Shown piece after piece: positions 48,546-57,810 of a stretch of 64,000 nucleotides of DNA. The notes beneath the pieces are model-generated. The model was given only the letters and a program-made list of their open reading frames with translations, was not told the origin of the DNA and did no database searches. This DNA comes from Diplosphaera chodatii. Its lineage: Eukaryota; Chlorophyta; Trebouxiophyceae; Prasiolales; Stichococcaceae. The stretch lies in contig JAALGY010000053.1 of the NCBI GenBank assembly GCA_032358165.1, positions 1,240,001 to 1,304,000 on the forward strand, written 5' to 3'. Numbering within the stretch: the first letter of the stretch is position 1; the number at the start of each line of letters is the position of its first letter. The position numbers and the translations under genes are program-made.

Positions 48546-48550
48546 TTACA
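48546..48550 (-). terminator. TGTAA poly(A) signal for ATP synthase gamma
   Basis: TGTAA on the minus strand about 45 bp past the ATP synthase gamma stop. It sits 150 bp past the SCYL1 stop on the other strand. Confidence 0.6.
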
Positions 48551-48593
48551 GCTTCGGCTAATTCCTGTTCTCATGGGACACGAGGCTACAAAA

Positions 48594-49580
48594 TCACTTT
48601 TCAAGAGCAGCAGCGCCGGAAATAATCTCAGTGAGCTCAGTTGTAATGGCAGCCTGTCGTGACCTGTTGTACGACAGGGTGAGCTTGCCGAGCATCTCCT
48701 TGGCGTTCTTTGTGGACGACTCCATGGCTGCCATGCGCGACGCCTGCTCGCTGCAGTTGTTCTCTAGCAGCCCATTGAACAGCACAGTGGCAAGCTGGAA
48801 CTCGGCCAGGTCCTGCAGGAACTCCGCGCGGTCTGGGCCCTCGAACTCATACGAATCCAGCTCCCCGCCCAGCGCCATCTCCTTTTCGAGTGAATCAGGT
48901 GAGAGGACGGTGGCTAGCGTCGGCTTGTAGGCAATGGCCGACTTGAAGCGGTTGAAGATGAGGTGCGCCGCATCAAACTCCGTCTTCAGCAGCTCCTCTG
49001 CCACACCGCACGCCTGGGAGAAGGTGATGCGGACTTTGCCGACGTCCTGGATCACGGCGGCGATGTGGTCGCGCTGGTCCCGGATGAGCTGCGCCCGCCC
49101 CTTCTCGCCGATGACCACAATGTCTGCCTCCCTGCCCTCTTCGTCGGCGACGACGTGGTACACCGCGCGCGCCTGCTTGCACACCGTGCTGTTGATGCCG
49201 CCGCAGAGGCCCTTGTCGCTGGTGATGGGCACCACGACGTTCTTCCCCACATCCACATCTGGGTGGTCGCCCAGCAAGCCGACCAATGGCTCAGCAATGC
49301 CCCGTGAGTTCTCTGTCGCCTGCTGCGCAACACGCATCTTCGATGCCGCCACCATCTTCATGGCCGACGTGATCTTTGCGATGTTTTGCACCGACCTCAT
49401 GCGCAGCTTCACTGCTTGTTGGGACGCATGGCGCACGCCCTGCGCCTGATCCCCCCGGGCAATGAACGCCTGCGGCTCGCCCTGGGCAAGGCCTGCCCGG
49501 ACGAAACCTGACTGGCTGGCATCACTGGCCTGCTGGCGCCCCGCCCGTGCCGCGGCGCTCTGAGCCGCCCTGCGCAGCAT
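48594..49580 (-). CDS. ATPC: mitochondrial ATP synthase gamma subunit, intronless
   Basis: The central rotor stalk of mitochondrial F1F0 ATP synthase. One open frame codes 328 residues from ATG at 49580. Residues 1-55 are Arg/Ser/Ala/Gln-rich and lack acidic runs, consistent with a presequence (MLRRAAQSAAARAGRQQASD). Then SVQNIAKITSAMKMVAASKM, the gamma N-terminal helix, VVVPITSDKGLCGGINSTVC, EGREADIVVIGEKGRAQLIR, FNRFKSAIAYKPTLATVLSP, and the C-terminal helix NNCSEQASRMAAMESSTKNA with KEMLGKLTLSYNRSRQAAIT and TELTEIISGAAALEK. It lacks the regulatory Cys insertion of the chloroplast gamma subunit, so it is the mitochondrial form. Intron absence stands out beside SCYL1 and PRPF4. The facing SCYL1 stop is 197 bp away. 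Confidence 0.97.
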   Translation of the reverse strand: MLRRAAQSAAARAGRQQASDASQSGFVRAGLAQGEPQAFIARGDQAQGVRHASQQAVKLRMRSVQNIAKITSAMKMVAASKMRVAQQATENSRGIAEPLVGLLGDHPDVDVGKNVVVPITSDKGLCGGINSTVCKQARAVYHVVADEEGREADIVVIGEKGRAQLIRDQRDHIAAVIQDVGKVRITFSQACGVAEELLKTEFDAAHLIFNRFKSAIAYKPTLATVLSPDSLEKEMALGGELDSYEFEGPDRAEFLQDLAEFQLATVLFNGLLENNCSEQASRMAAMESSTKNAKEMLGKLTLSYNRSRQAAITTELTEIISGAAALEK

Positions 49581-50034
49581 TGCGCCTTTTGTGCGTTTCC
49601 CCTGTCTGCGCAAACCGACGCTGTGGGCTGAGCTCCTGCAGTGCATCCACCTACTAGCTGCAACTTGCAGGCTATCGTGATTAGGGTCACCATGTTGGAT
49701 GTTCCTGTTGCTGCGAGCATGCAGGTGCGACACAGCAAAATTTCGTGTGTCTGCAGCAAACAGAAGCCTTGGTACATCTGCTCAGCTGCCTACTCTGACG
49801 CTGCACGTCGTCTGCAGTGAGATCCGGCAACCTGCATACCTGACGGACCCAGTCACAGGTCGCATTGCAACTGATCAGCGGCGTTCGATCTGTCAGAACG
49901 TCACTTACGTTCACGCACATTTTATCAGCTGACGGCGCAAGTTGACATATGCGGTCATTGTGCTCTAGTCCCTTGTGGCGCCAGACGGTGTGAACGCCAC
50001 GGCGCTGCAAACCTAGCATCCAGCAGGACGCACC
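49581..50034. promoter_or_regulatory. divergent promoter region, ATP synthase gamma and PRPF4
   Basis: A 454 bp gap between outward-facing starts; no exon recognised. An in-frame extension upstream of the gamma ATG is open to 49733 but begins with a non-ATG codon. Confidence 0.45.
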
Positions 50035-52900
50035 ATGGCGGATGACGACAGTCCAGAGGCAGTGGACACGGACATGGCCGACGCGGACGCGCCTGCAGCT
50101 GTCACCTCGCCGCCGCCGCATGATGCAGTCGCCAGCGTGGCAGCCGGCCAGGCTGCCGGCAACGTCCATCTGGCGACGGGCGATGCGGAGACGATGGAGC
50201 ACGCCGTCGCCAGCCGGGAGGCCGCGGACCGGCAGGCGCGGCTGATCGCGCAGGTGGAGGAGCGGCGGCGGCTGCGCGCGACGGTGGTGCCGACCGCCGT
50301 CGACGAGGTCAAGCAGCTCCTGCGGCAGCTGGAGCAGCCCGTCACGCTCTTCGGCGAGCGCGAGGTGCGCTGCAGCCTGGTCGACTGCTCAGACTTGGCG
50401 TGACTGCTGCATGTTGAAGGCGGACATGGCGTGCAAATATGCATGAGTCGGCAGCGGCTGCAGGCCACATGGAGCCGGCGGCAGCAGCTGTCCCCCATGA
50501 TCCGTGCTGACTCTTGACATGTACTGCATAGATGGAGCGGCGGGAGCGGCTGCGCAAGCTGCTGGCGGACATGGAGGAGGAGAAGGTGCTGGAGGCGATG
50601 GACGCCCTGGAGCCGGCGGACCAGCAGCAGCAGCAGTTCGTGCCCAGCACCACCTTCTACACGGAGGGCACGCAGGCGCTGCAAGCAGCCCGCGTCAACG
50701 TGAGCTGGCTCACGACGCGCTGCTGCATTGTGAAACGGCACAGTGCTCACATGTGCACATAAGGCACACGGTGAATGTGTGTGCTCGACCAAAGCAAAAC
50801 CTGCGCACCCCCTGTGCGCCGTGCACCATGCTTTCGCAGTTTGCAATGGACCCAGTTGGCACTCACGGCAGCTGTCTGCCTGCAATGTCTGACGATCTGT
50901 CAGGACGCATGCAGCTGGCGCGCTTCTCCCTGGCGAGGGCGGCGGAGCGCATTGCGGCCGCCAAGCGCCAGCAGGCGGACCCGGACACTGACATCGAGGC
51001 GGAGGAGCGCGCCGCCGAGGAGGGCGTCCGAGCGGTGAGCACCTCATCCCCTTCGTGTCGTGCTGAGGCAGCTGGTGACGGTCTCGCATGCAAGGCTGCG
51101 GCCACGCTGGCAAGCTGCCATGTCGGCCCTCCTGCGAACTTGCACAAGCTCTCTTATGGCACATGGGAGCGAAGCGTGGTACTGGTCCGCCCTGCAGGTG
51201 GTCATGCAGTCCAGCGAGATCGGGGACGAGCGGCCAGTGGCTGCGTGCGCCTTTGCGCCCGACGGCAGCACGCTGGCCACGGCGTCGTGGTCAGGCCGCG
51301 TCAAGCTGTGGCGCACACTCGGCTCTGAGAAGCTGCTCACAGTGCAGGCGCACGACACGCGGATCACAGGTGCCCCCACGTCGGTGCCAGACTCTGCCCT
51401 CAGTGCTGCAGCCTGCAGACATGCACCCATCCTGATGCTTGCAGACGCTGGTCAAGCTTGTGACAGTCCGCGAAACTGCTGTGCTACCTCCGCCATCCTC
51501 CCAGCATGCAGGACAGGAGATCGCTCGAGTACTGGTTACATTGCACGCTGAGGTGTTGTCTTGCTGGTGCACAGGGCTGGCGTGGCACCCGCACGCGCAG
51601 CCCGGCAGCGCGCGGCAGGGTGTCAGCCTGGCGACGGGCGCGGCAGACAGCACAGCGCGGCTGTGGTCCGACACGGGCACGCTCCTGCAGACGCTCGGCG
51701 GGCACACAGACAGGTGCTGTCAGGCATGTCATCAGCACGGATGTGAGGCACGGACGATCGGCTGCTGGCGGGTTGTTTGCAACGGTGGCAGCAGTCTCTT
51801 CACTTCCATCGTGTATGCCGAGGAGGTCAACTTGGCTCGCTCATATGACTCCCGCATCCGGCAGGTTGGGGCGTGTTGCCTTTCATCCAATGGGCCATCA
51901 CCTGGGCACAGCCAGCTACGACCTGACCTGGCGGTTGTGGGACATCGCCACGGGCGACTGTCTATTGGAGCAGGTGTGCTGCTGTATCATCAGGATTCTG
52001 GTTCGGCAACCAAGTGCACAATCGACACGCAGCAGCAGGTGGATGCAGTCTGCATCAGGGGAAACACGTGCGGTCATGAGATGATGCCTTTGCCACCACC
52101 CTGCAGGAAGGTCACTCACGGGCTGTGTACACAGTGAACTTCCATCCAGACGGCTCCCTTGCAGCCTCAGGCGGCATAGATGCGATCGGTGCGCTGGGCA
52201 ATGGCAGGAACCTCGTGCCTTCTCGTGCTTGTTTGTTGATGTTGTGCTGCACACTTGCACATGCGTCTGGCCAGCCAGTGACACCACGACAACGTTTGGC
52301 ATGCACATCCCATGTACAGCTTCCGATGCCGACTTGCAGGGCGGGTGTGGGATCTGCGCACGGGGCGCAGCATCATGACGCTGGAGGGCCATGTGAAGTC
52401 GATCCTGGCGCTCGACTTTGCACCCAACGGCTACCAGTGTGCTTCCGGCAGCGAGGACCACTCTGTGCGCGTGTGGGACCTGCGCAAGCGTGGCGCCCTG
52501 TACATGATACCTGCGCACCAGTCGCTGGTTTCGCAGGTGCGCCTGCACATACTGCACATCCACACACGAGTGGCATACTGAATATCTTGTTGCTGTCAGA
52601 CACTGTGCATCGACCTGTCCGAAGCACAGCACGCTGGGCATGTGGTCCCTGTAGGTGCGATACGAGCCGATCGACGGTGGGTACCTGCTGTCGACTGGGT
52701 ATGACAACATCTGCCGCATATGGTCAGCCACCACCTTCCAGCGGATTGCGACGCTCACGGGACACGAGGGCCGCATCATGGGTGGTGACATTGCAGCAGA
52801 TGGCAGCCACACCATTGCCTCGGTGGCATATGACAAGACCGTAAAGATATGGGCGCCCGATGAAGTGCTGCCCGATGACCTCTCAGGGCATGTGCCCTAA
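50035..52900 (+). CDS. PRPF4: PRPF4 U4/U6 snRNP WD-repeat protein
   Basis: PRPF4 (Prp4) bridges PRPF3 and PPIH in the U4/U6 snRNP. ATG at 50035 starts a disordered acidic/Ala N-terminus, then TAVDEVKQLLRQLEQPVTLF and MERRERLRKLLADMEEEKVL, the SFM (splicing factor motif) of Prp4/Prp18. SLARAAERIAAAKRQQADPD is followed by seven WD blades from ERPVAACAFAPDGSTLATAS with SGRVKLWRTLG (about 51230-51330). Further blades are TGAADSTARLWSDTGTLLQT, RVAFHPMGHHLGTASYDLTW then RLWDIATGDCLLEQ, AVYTVNFHPDGSLAASGGID, GRVWDLRTGRSIMTLEGHVK, FAPNGYQCASGSEDHSVRVW and TASVAYDKTVKIW-like at the end, stopping at 52900. About eight introns. A TGTAA signal lies 100 bp past the stop. Confidence 0.95.
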
Positions 52901-53205
52901 CATGACGGCTTTCGTCTCCAGCTTCAAACGAGATTTGGGGCCCGTGGTGTGCCGATGCAGCTTTGACTGTTCATCAGTTTCTGTTGATATCATTGAGAGC
53001 TGTAAGCTTCACGGCGACGTTGCAGAGATTGATACAGTACAGAGGTAGCATCATCAATATTGTCGCATTCGTCTGACTGCATGCATCAGTGTGAATGGTC
53101 AACTGCAGCAACCGTCTGCCTGCTTGACCTCAACGAATTGATGTATCAAGATATTAACATGTCTCTGCAAGTTCTCTCGAAATACGTCCCCAGCTGCCAG
53201 CGAGC
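52901..53205. other. convergent spacer, PRPF4 and PGRL1
   Basis: 305 bp stop-to-stop gap with one plus-strand TGTAA (53001-53005). AT-richer than the genes; no exon seen. Confidence 0.55.
53001..53005 (+). terminator. TGTAA poly(A) signal for PRPF4
   Basis: TGTAA about 100 bp past the PRPF4 stop in the 305 bp convergent gap (52901-53205). Confidence 0.55.
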
Positions 53206-54216
53206 TCAGGCAGCAGCTGGCTCTGGGTCCTTCTTCTCCGCCTTCTTGCCCTTCTTGTCGTCGTTGTCACTCTTCGGCACCACCACAAGCATGCGTTCGT
53301 CTGCCTTGAACTTCAGCTGCGACTTGCACTCCTTGCAGGGGGTGGTTGTCTCAGTACGGCTGCCAGACACCGTCAGGATGTCACCAAAGTACGTGAAGTT
53401 CTCGGTGTTGCAGTTGGGGCAGGTACCCTTCATGATGAGCGCATCCTTGAAGGCGAGGCTGGTGAGGGCGTTTGCCAGGATGAAGAGCGATGGCAGCACC
53501 AGGCCCCACGAGAAGATGATGCCATACGGCTTTGGGAGCTCGATGGCCTGTGTGATCTCGAAGCCCGTGATGTCGTCCACCGAGAACAGCAGGCCCAGCA
53601 CCAGGAGCACTGCAGGCGCATTCAGCAGCGTCATCTTCAGGTAGTCCACCGACAGATCTGAGTACATGGACTTGCTCCTAATGCTGCAGCGCGGACCCTG
53701 CGCCACCACTGTAGAGCGGTCACGCCGCAGCTGCTTCTTGAGGTCGTCGTACTGCTCGTCTGTGATGATCGGCTTCCCCTTCTCAAAGGCGCGTGATGCC
53801 TCCATGAACTTCTGCTCCGTCGAGCTGAGAATGGCGACGCGGCTGCCCTCCCACAGCAGCTCCTGCTCCAGGTTCTCAAACTCCTCATCGGACATGGTCG
53901 GCTTGCCGTCGTAGTAGAAGGCCCGCAGAGCATCGAGGTACTCCTGCTCCTTCTCGCCCAGTGACTTCCGGGTTGTCGGCCGCTTGCCCTGCGGGTCCAA
54001 GCTGCAGTAGTCCAGGATGTTTGAGTCCATGCTGTCGGTCGCAAGCTCACTCTCGAACTCCTCTTTGGCTGTGGCACGTGTGGGCTGCACTGCGAGTTGC
54101 CTGTTGAAAGGCAGCCGGTGCACACCGACAGGCCTGACGCCTGCTGATCTGCAGCTGTGCGACAGGGCTGTCGCGCATGGCGGTGCTCGCAGCTGCATTG
54201 CCATGCTGCTGCGCAT
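53206..54216 (-). CDS. PGRL1: PGRL1 PGR5-like photosynthetic protein, intronless
   Basis: PGRL1 is the thylakoid protein that pairs with PGR5 in cyclic electron flow around photosystem I. One open frame codes 336 residues. Residues 1-47 are a transit peptide. The mature part has ILDYCSLDPQGKRPTTRKSL, EYLDALRAFYYDGKPTMSDE, FENLEQELLWEGSRVAILSS, DEQYDDLKKQLRRDRSTVVA and QGPRCSIRSKSMYSDLSVDY, then two membrane helices (LLNAPAVLLVLGLLFSVDDI and IIFSWGLVLPSLFILANALT). It ends with KGTCPNCNTENFTYFGDILT and TPCKECKSQLKF. All six redox cysteines of plant PGRL1 (two N-terminal, two CxxC pairs) are present. The tail is Lys/Asp-rich. No introns. Confidence 0.97.
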   Translation of the reverse strand: MRSSMAMQLRAPPCATALSHSCRSAGVRPVGVHRLPFNRQLAVQPTRATAKEEFESELATDSMDSNILDYCSLDPQGKRPTTRKSLGEKEQEYLDALRAFYYDGKPTMSDEEFENLEQELLWEGSRVAILSSTEQKFMEASRAFEKGKPIITDEQYDDLKKQLRRDRSTVVAQGPRCSIRSKSMYSDLSVDYLKMTLLNAPAVLLVLGLLFSVDDITGFEITQAIELPKPYGIIFSWGLVLPSLFILANALTSLAFKDALIMKGTCPNCNTENFTYFGDILTVSGSRTETTTPCKECKSQLKFKADERMLVVVPKSDNDDKKGKKAEKKDPEPAAA

Positions 54217-54626
54217 TACGAGGTTGATAAGATGCCCTGCTTCTCCGAGGGACCTTGCCCAAGTAGGCCGACTCTGAGGGTAAGCCGAGTGTCAATGCAA
54301 GCGCTGAAGTGACGTTGGTCAACGATGCTCTGCCTGCCGGCCGGATGAGCGCTTGGACATATGGAGAGGCGAGAATCCTCCAGAGGCCATACAGCATGGT
54401 AAGTACTACAGCTAGATATGCATGCTACAGTTACACTGTGTTGGCAGATCCTATGCTTGCAACATTTCAACGTTGATTGCGAACACTCAGGATTACAGCA
54501 GCAGCTGACGCCCCCAGCTGCCTTGCACGGTCGTGTGCTTCAGCATGTCATCGGCGTTTGGCCTGTGATTCTACACTCGAGAGTCCTGCGGCACCGCGGA
54601 TGGTCTAGGCGCCAGGAGGCACATGC
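54217..54626. promoter_or_regulatory. divergent promoter region, PGRL1 and SRT1
   Basis: A 410 bp gap between outward-facing starts. No exon recognised. Confidence 0.45.
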
Positions 54627-56645
54627 ATGACGTTTGGGTACGCTGACAAGCTGAGCTACCGCGAAGATCTAGGCGGCTCGCTTGGCGATCCAGAGTACAC
54701 TGACTCGGAAGAGGAGCTGCAGATCAAAATCGAACAGCTGGCAGCTCTGGTGCGGACTTCCGCAGCGCCAACCTTCGGCATGGTTCCTTGGCGCGACGCC
54801 TTATTGGAAGTGCATGCTCCTGAACCACATACTCCTGAGCTCGGGATCATCCACTCTGCTTCGCAGGTCAAGAACAGTAAGAGAATTGCGGCATTCACCG
54901 GTGCCGGCATCTCAAAAGCCGCAGGTGTGCTATGAGGCATTTGGCGAGTGCCGTGACACGGTCGGCACGTCTGCTTCATGCCTGCCTTACAAGTAGCACC
55001 TGCACCCAGGCGTTCCGGATTTCAGAGGACCCACCGGCATCTGGACGCTGCAGCGTGCTGGGCTGCCCATCCCAAAGCTGGACATCAACTTTGGCGCCGC
55101 CAAGCCCAGCATCACCCACCAGGTGTTGCTTCCCCCGTGTCTACGGAACAGCAACATCAGGACCGGCCCAAGCACAACAACCATGATCAGGAGGGTAGTG
55201 TCAGCAGCAGCATGGTTTCTGTGATGCTGTGCAGTTTCTGGTGGCACTGCAGCGGGCTGGCAAGCTGACCTGCGTCATCAGCCAGAATGTCGATGGGCTG
55301 CACACCCGCTCAGGCATCGAGCGCGAGCGGCTCGCCGAGCTGCACGGCTCCTGCTTTGTGGAGAAGTGCAGCCGCAGCCAGTGCGGGCGGGAGTATGTTC
55401 GCGAGTTTGAGCTCGACACGGTGAGGCAGGTTACACAGGTTCATTTGAGGACCCTAGGGCATTGGATTGTTGGGCGCCTGTGACGCTGCAGGATGCTGCA
55501 GTGCTGTTTGGTGGCTGATGGGCAGGGCACTGATACCGCAGGTTGGGTTCAAGCGCACGGGGCGCAGGTGCGAGTGCGGCGGTGCGCTGAAGGACAACTG
55601 CCTGGACTGGGAGAACCCACTGCCCGAGGCTGACCATGCACGCGCCATACAGGCCGCGCAGCAGTGCGACCTGATGCTGTGCCTGGGGTCCAGCCTCAGG
55701 GTGAGTCAGGGTGCTTCCGCTGATGTGCAGGCCTGTTGTCCCGCGCACCTGTATCGTCCAAGAGCAGACACACACGCAGCAATTGGCACCCTTTGCCCTC
55801 CTTCCTGCAGATCGTGCCCGCCTGCGAGCTGCCGGAAGATGCTGTAGATGCTGGCGCCAAGTTGGCCATCATCAACCTGCAGGACACGCAGCATGACAAG
55901 GTCAGCCCTACTATGCGATAACGTGTCTCGTGATATGCTCTGCCTTGATCAATAGATCCTCAGAGCATCTACACATGGCTGAGCCAATCAGTTTCCTACA
56001 CACAGATTGCACATGTTCACATGCACGCCAAGTGCGAGGAGGTCATTGCGCACCTGGCCACATTGCTGGGTCTGCTGCCATTGCCACACTTCGAGCGGGA
56101 GGACACTGTGCATTTGACATACACCGAAGAGTTGCCAGCTGCCAAAGCGTCGACAGGGTTTGAGATCCGGCTGTCCAGTCCCCACAGCGATCGGCACATC
56201 TCACCGCTGGTGGAGTCGGCAGATGTGTCTTTCCCGGTACGGCCAAAAGCAGAGCGTATTCATGCTCATGCTGTGTGCCAGGTCGCTCATATGCAACTGT
56301 GCTTGCAGCTCTGTAGTTACCTGATCAGCAAGGCACTTTGAGAGCGGGTGCCGCCTTTGGACACAGGGAGATGAGTTGGAGGGCGAGTGCTGGGTGAGTC
56401 AGCCGTTTCAGCTGCGGCGGCGCATCAGTCGCACAAGTGGCGACCTGCGCATTTGTGTGCAGCTACATCTCAGCCATGATGCGGATGCAGACAAGCGGGA
56501 GGTGGCCCTTGAGGCGGTGTTCCGGCTGGGAGCAACCCGGAAGGTGAATGCCACACCAGGGCAGCGTGCTGCAAAGCGCCTCAGACTTGACAGCGCGCCA
56601 CAATATCAGACTTTCAGCTTTCCGACGCAACACGTCCAGTATTGA
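54627..56645 (+). CDS. SRT1: SRT1/SIRT6-class NAD-dependent sirtuin
   Basis: A nuclear class-IV sirtuin like plant SRT1 and animal SIRT6, an NAD-dependent histone deacylase. ATG at 54627 gives [17 protein letters not shown], as in plant SRT1. Exons then carry [34 protein letters not shown] (NAD site, about 54867-54926), [20 protein letters not shown] then [37 protein letters not shown] with GLHTRSG and [11 protein letters not shown] (catalytic His, about 55340), RSQCGREYV, and [20 protein letters not shown] (zinc cysteines and the end of the fold). [26 protein letters not shown] and [19 protein letters not shown] complete the catalytic domain. A C-terminal extension of about 140 residues ends [20 protein letters not shown]. 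An intron at 54750-54866 is in frame. At least eight introns. Confidence 0.93.
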
Positions 56646-56736
56646 GCTGGTGCCCTCTGTTGAGATGGTCACACAGTACTGGGTGCAGTGGAGTGTGAAT
56701 GCGGGGTGTACGTAGGCACCTTGGAAGAACAGGGGT

Positions 56737-56741
56737 TTACA
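56737..56741 (-). terminator. TGTAA poly(A) signal for RPL27
   Basis: TGTAA on the minus strand about 160 bp past the RPL27 stop, in the 257 bp convergent gap with SRT1. Confidence 0.5.
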
Positions 56742-56902
56742 TCAGAAACCATCATGGACTCGTTGCCCCTGTCACTCCGGACCCAGAGCCTCTACACATA
56801 CGTGATGCTGCGCCCGCTTGACAGCTGGGCTGCGCCCATAGCATGCTCCGCAAGCCAGTATGTGTACAAGCAAAGGAAGTGGTCCCTGCCCCGCGCCAAC
56901 CC

Positions 56903-57316
56903 TCAGAACCGCAGCTTCGTGAAGAACCACCGGTTCTTGCCCGTGGCAAACTTCTTCTGCAGCAGGTCCTTGGCCGCCCGCCGGGCCTCGTCCTTCTTGT
57001 CCTCCTGGTCCAGCACATCTGCTGGCACGGCTGCCTTCAGGTCCACGTCCAGGGTGTACCGCGTCGGCATCATGTGCTGGTAGTTGACGACCTTGATAAA
57101 GGTCTTCATGCTGGACCGCCGCGCCTGCGTCTTCTTCGACGACCTCTTGATCACCTTCCGCGGCTCCTTGGACAGGCCCACCACCAGAGCGTGGCCGTAC
57201 GACCGGTCGGTGTTCTTGTCTCCGTCGTCGTAGTTCTTGACGATCACGGCCTTCTTGCCCGCGTACCGGCCCGTCAGAAGGATGACCACCTTCTGAGGCT
57301 TCATGAACTTCACCAT
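56903..57316 (-). CDS. RPL27: cytosolic ribosomal protein eL27, intronless
   Basis: A structural protein of the cytosolic 60S subunit. One open frame codes 137 residues from ATG at 57316. Family blocks: [20 protein letters not shown] (KOW-type start), [20 protein letters not shown] with [40 protein letters not shown] and [17 protein letters not shown], then [20 protein letters not shown] with [11 protein letters not shown]. The RWFF(T/S)KLRF ending is invariant in eL27. Length equals the usual 135-137. No introns, unlike most cytosolic r-protein genes in plants and algae. It shares the divergent gap at 57317-57810 with SnRK2. Confidence 0.98.
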   Translation of the reverse strand: MVKFMKPQKVVILLTGRYAGKKAVIVKNYDDGDKNTDRSYGHALVVGLSKEPRKVIKRSSKKTQARRSSMKTFIKVVNYQHMMPTRYTLDVDLKAAVPADVLDQEDKKDEARRAAKDLLQKKFATGKNRWFFTKLRF

Positions 57317-57810
57317 GGTGAAGCTAGGCAGGCGCCTCCGCCTGACAGCACCCGGCGCAAAAGAGGCAGCTCCAGGCTCAAGCCTGCAACTTTGGCCGCC
57401 TCAGGAATGTAGTGTCCGTGCAGCGAAATGGCTTCCCACGTTGTGAAGACCCTTGACGACTGCTATGGACGCCCCAAACCCTGCTCTGTACCCGACGGTG
57501 TACCTGTTCTGACGCCGCATCCCGTCAAAACTTGCAGCTACTGCACATCACAGGCATTGAGTCGCGCATCGGGGCGAAAACGCCGGAAGATCGCACGCCG
57601 TCGCTGTGCTGACGTCACTTCGTGGTGCGCTCACAGGCGGCCCTATCGTCGCCCATGTTGCCCAGCTGCGGGCGGTATCCCTAGGCAGGCGGCGCAGGCC
57701 GCGCAGGTTCTCAGCAGAGCCTCCCGCGGGTGTAGTCTCAAGCCTGGTCCGTGGCTGCAACCTATCCTCATGGTGTGACACCTTACACCGGCGCTGCAGC
57801 GCGGCACTCC
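57317..57810. promoter_or_regulatory. divergent promoter region, RPL27 and SnRK2
   Basis: A 494 bp gap between outward-facing starts. No exon recognised and no clear core-promoter motif. Confidence 0.45.

Noticed and set aside
48934..49449. 171-codon plus-strand open frame
   Set aside because: It lies opposite the intact ATP synthase gamma gene and has no recognisable motif; GC-rich coding DNA often leaves the opposite strand open.
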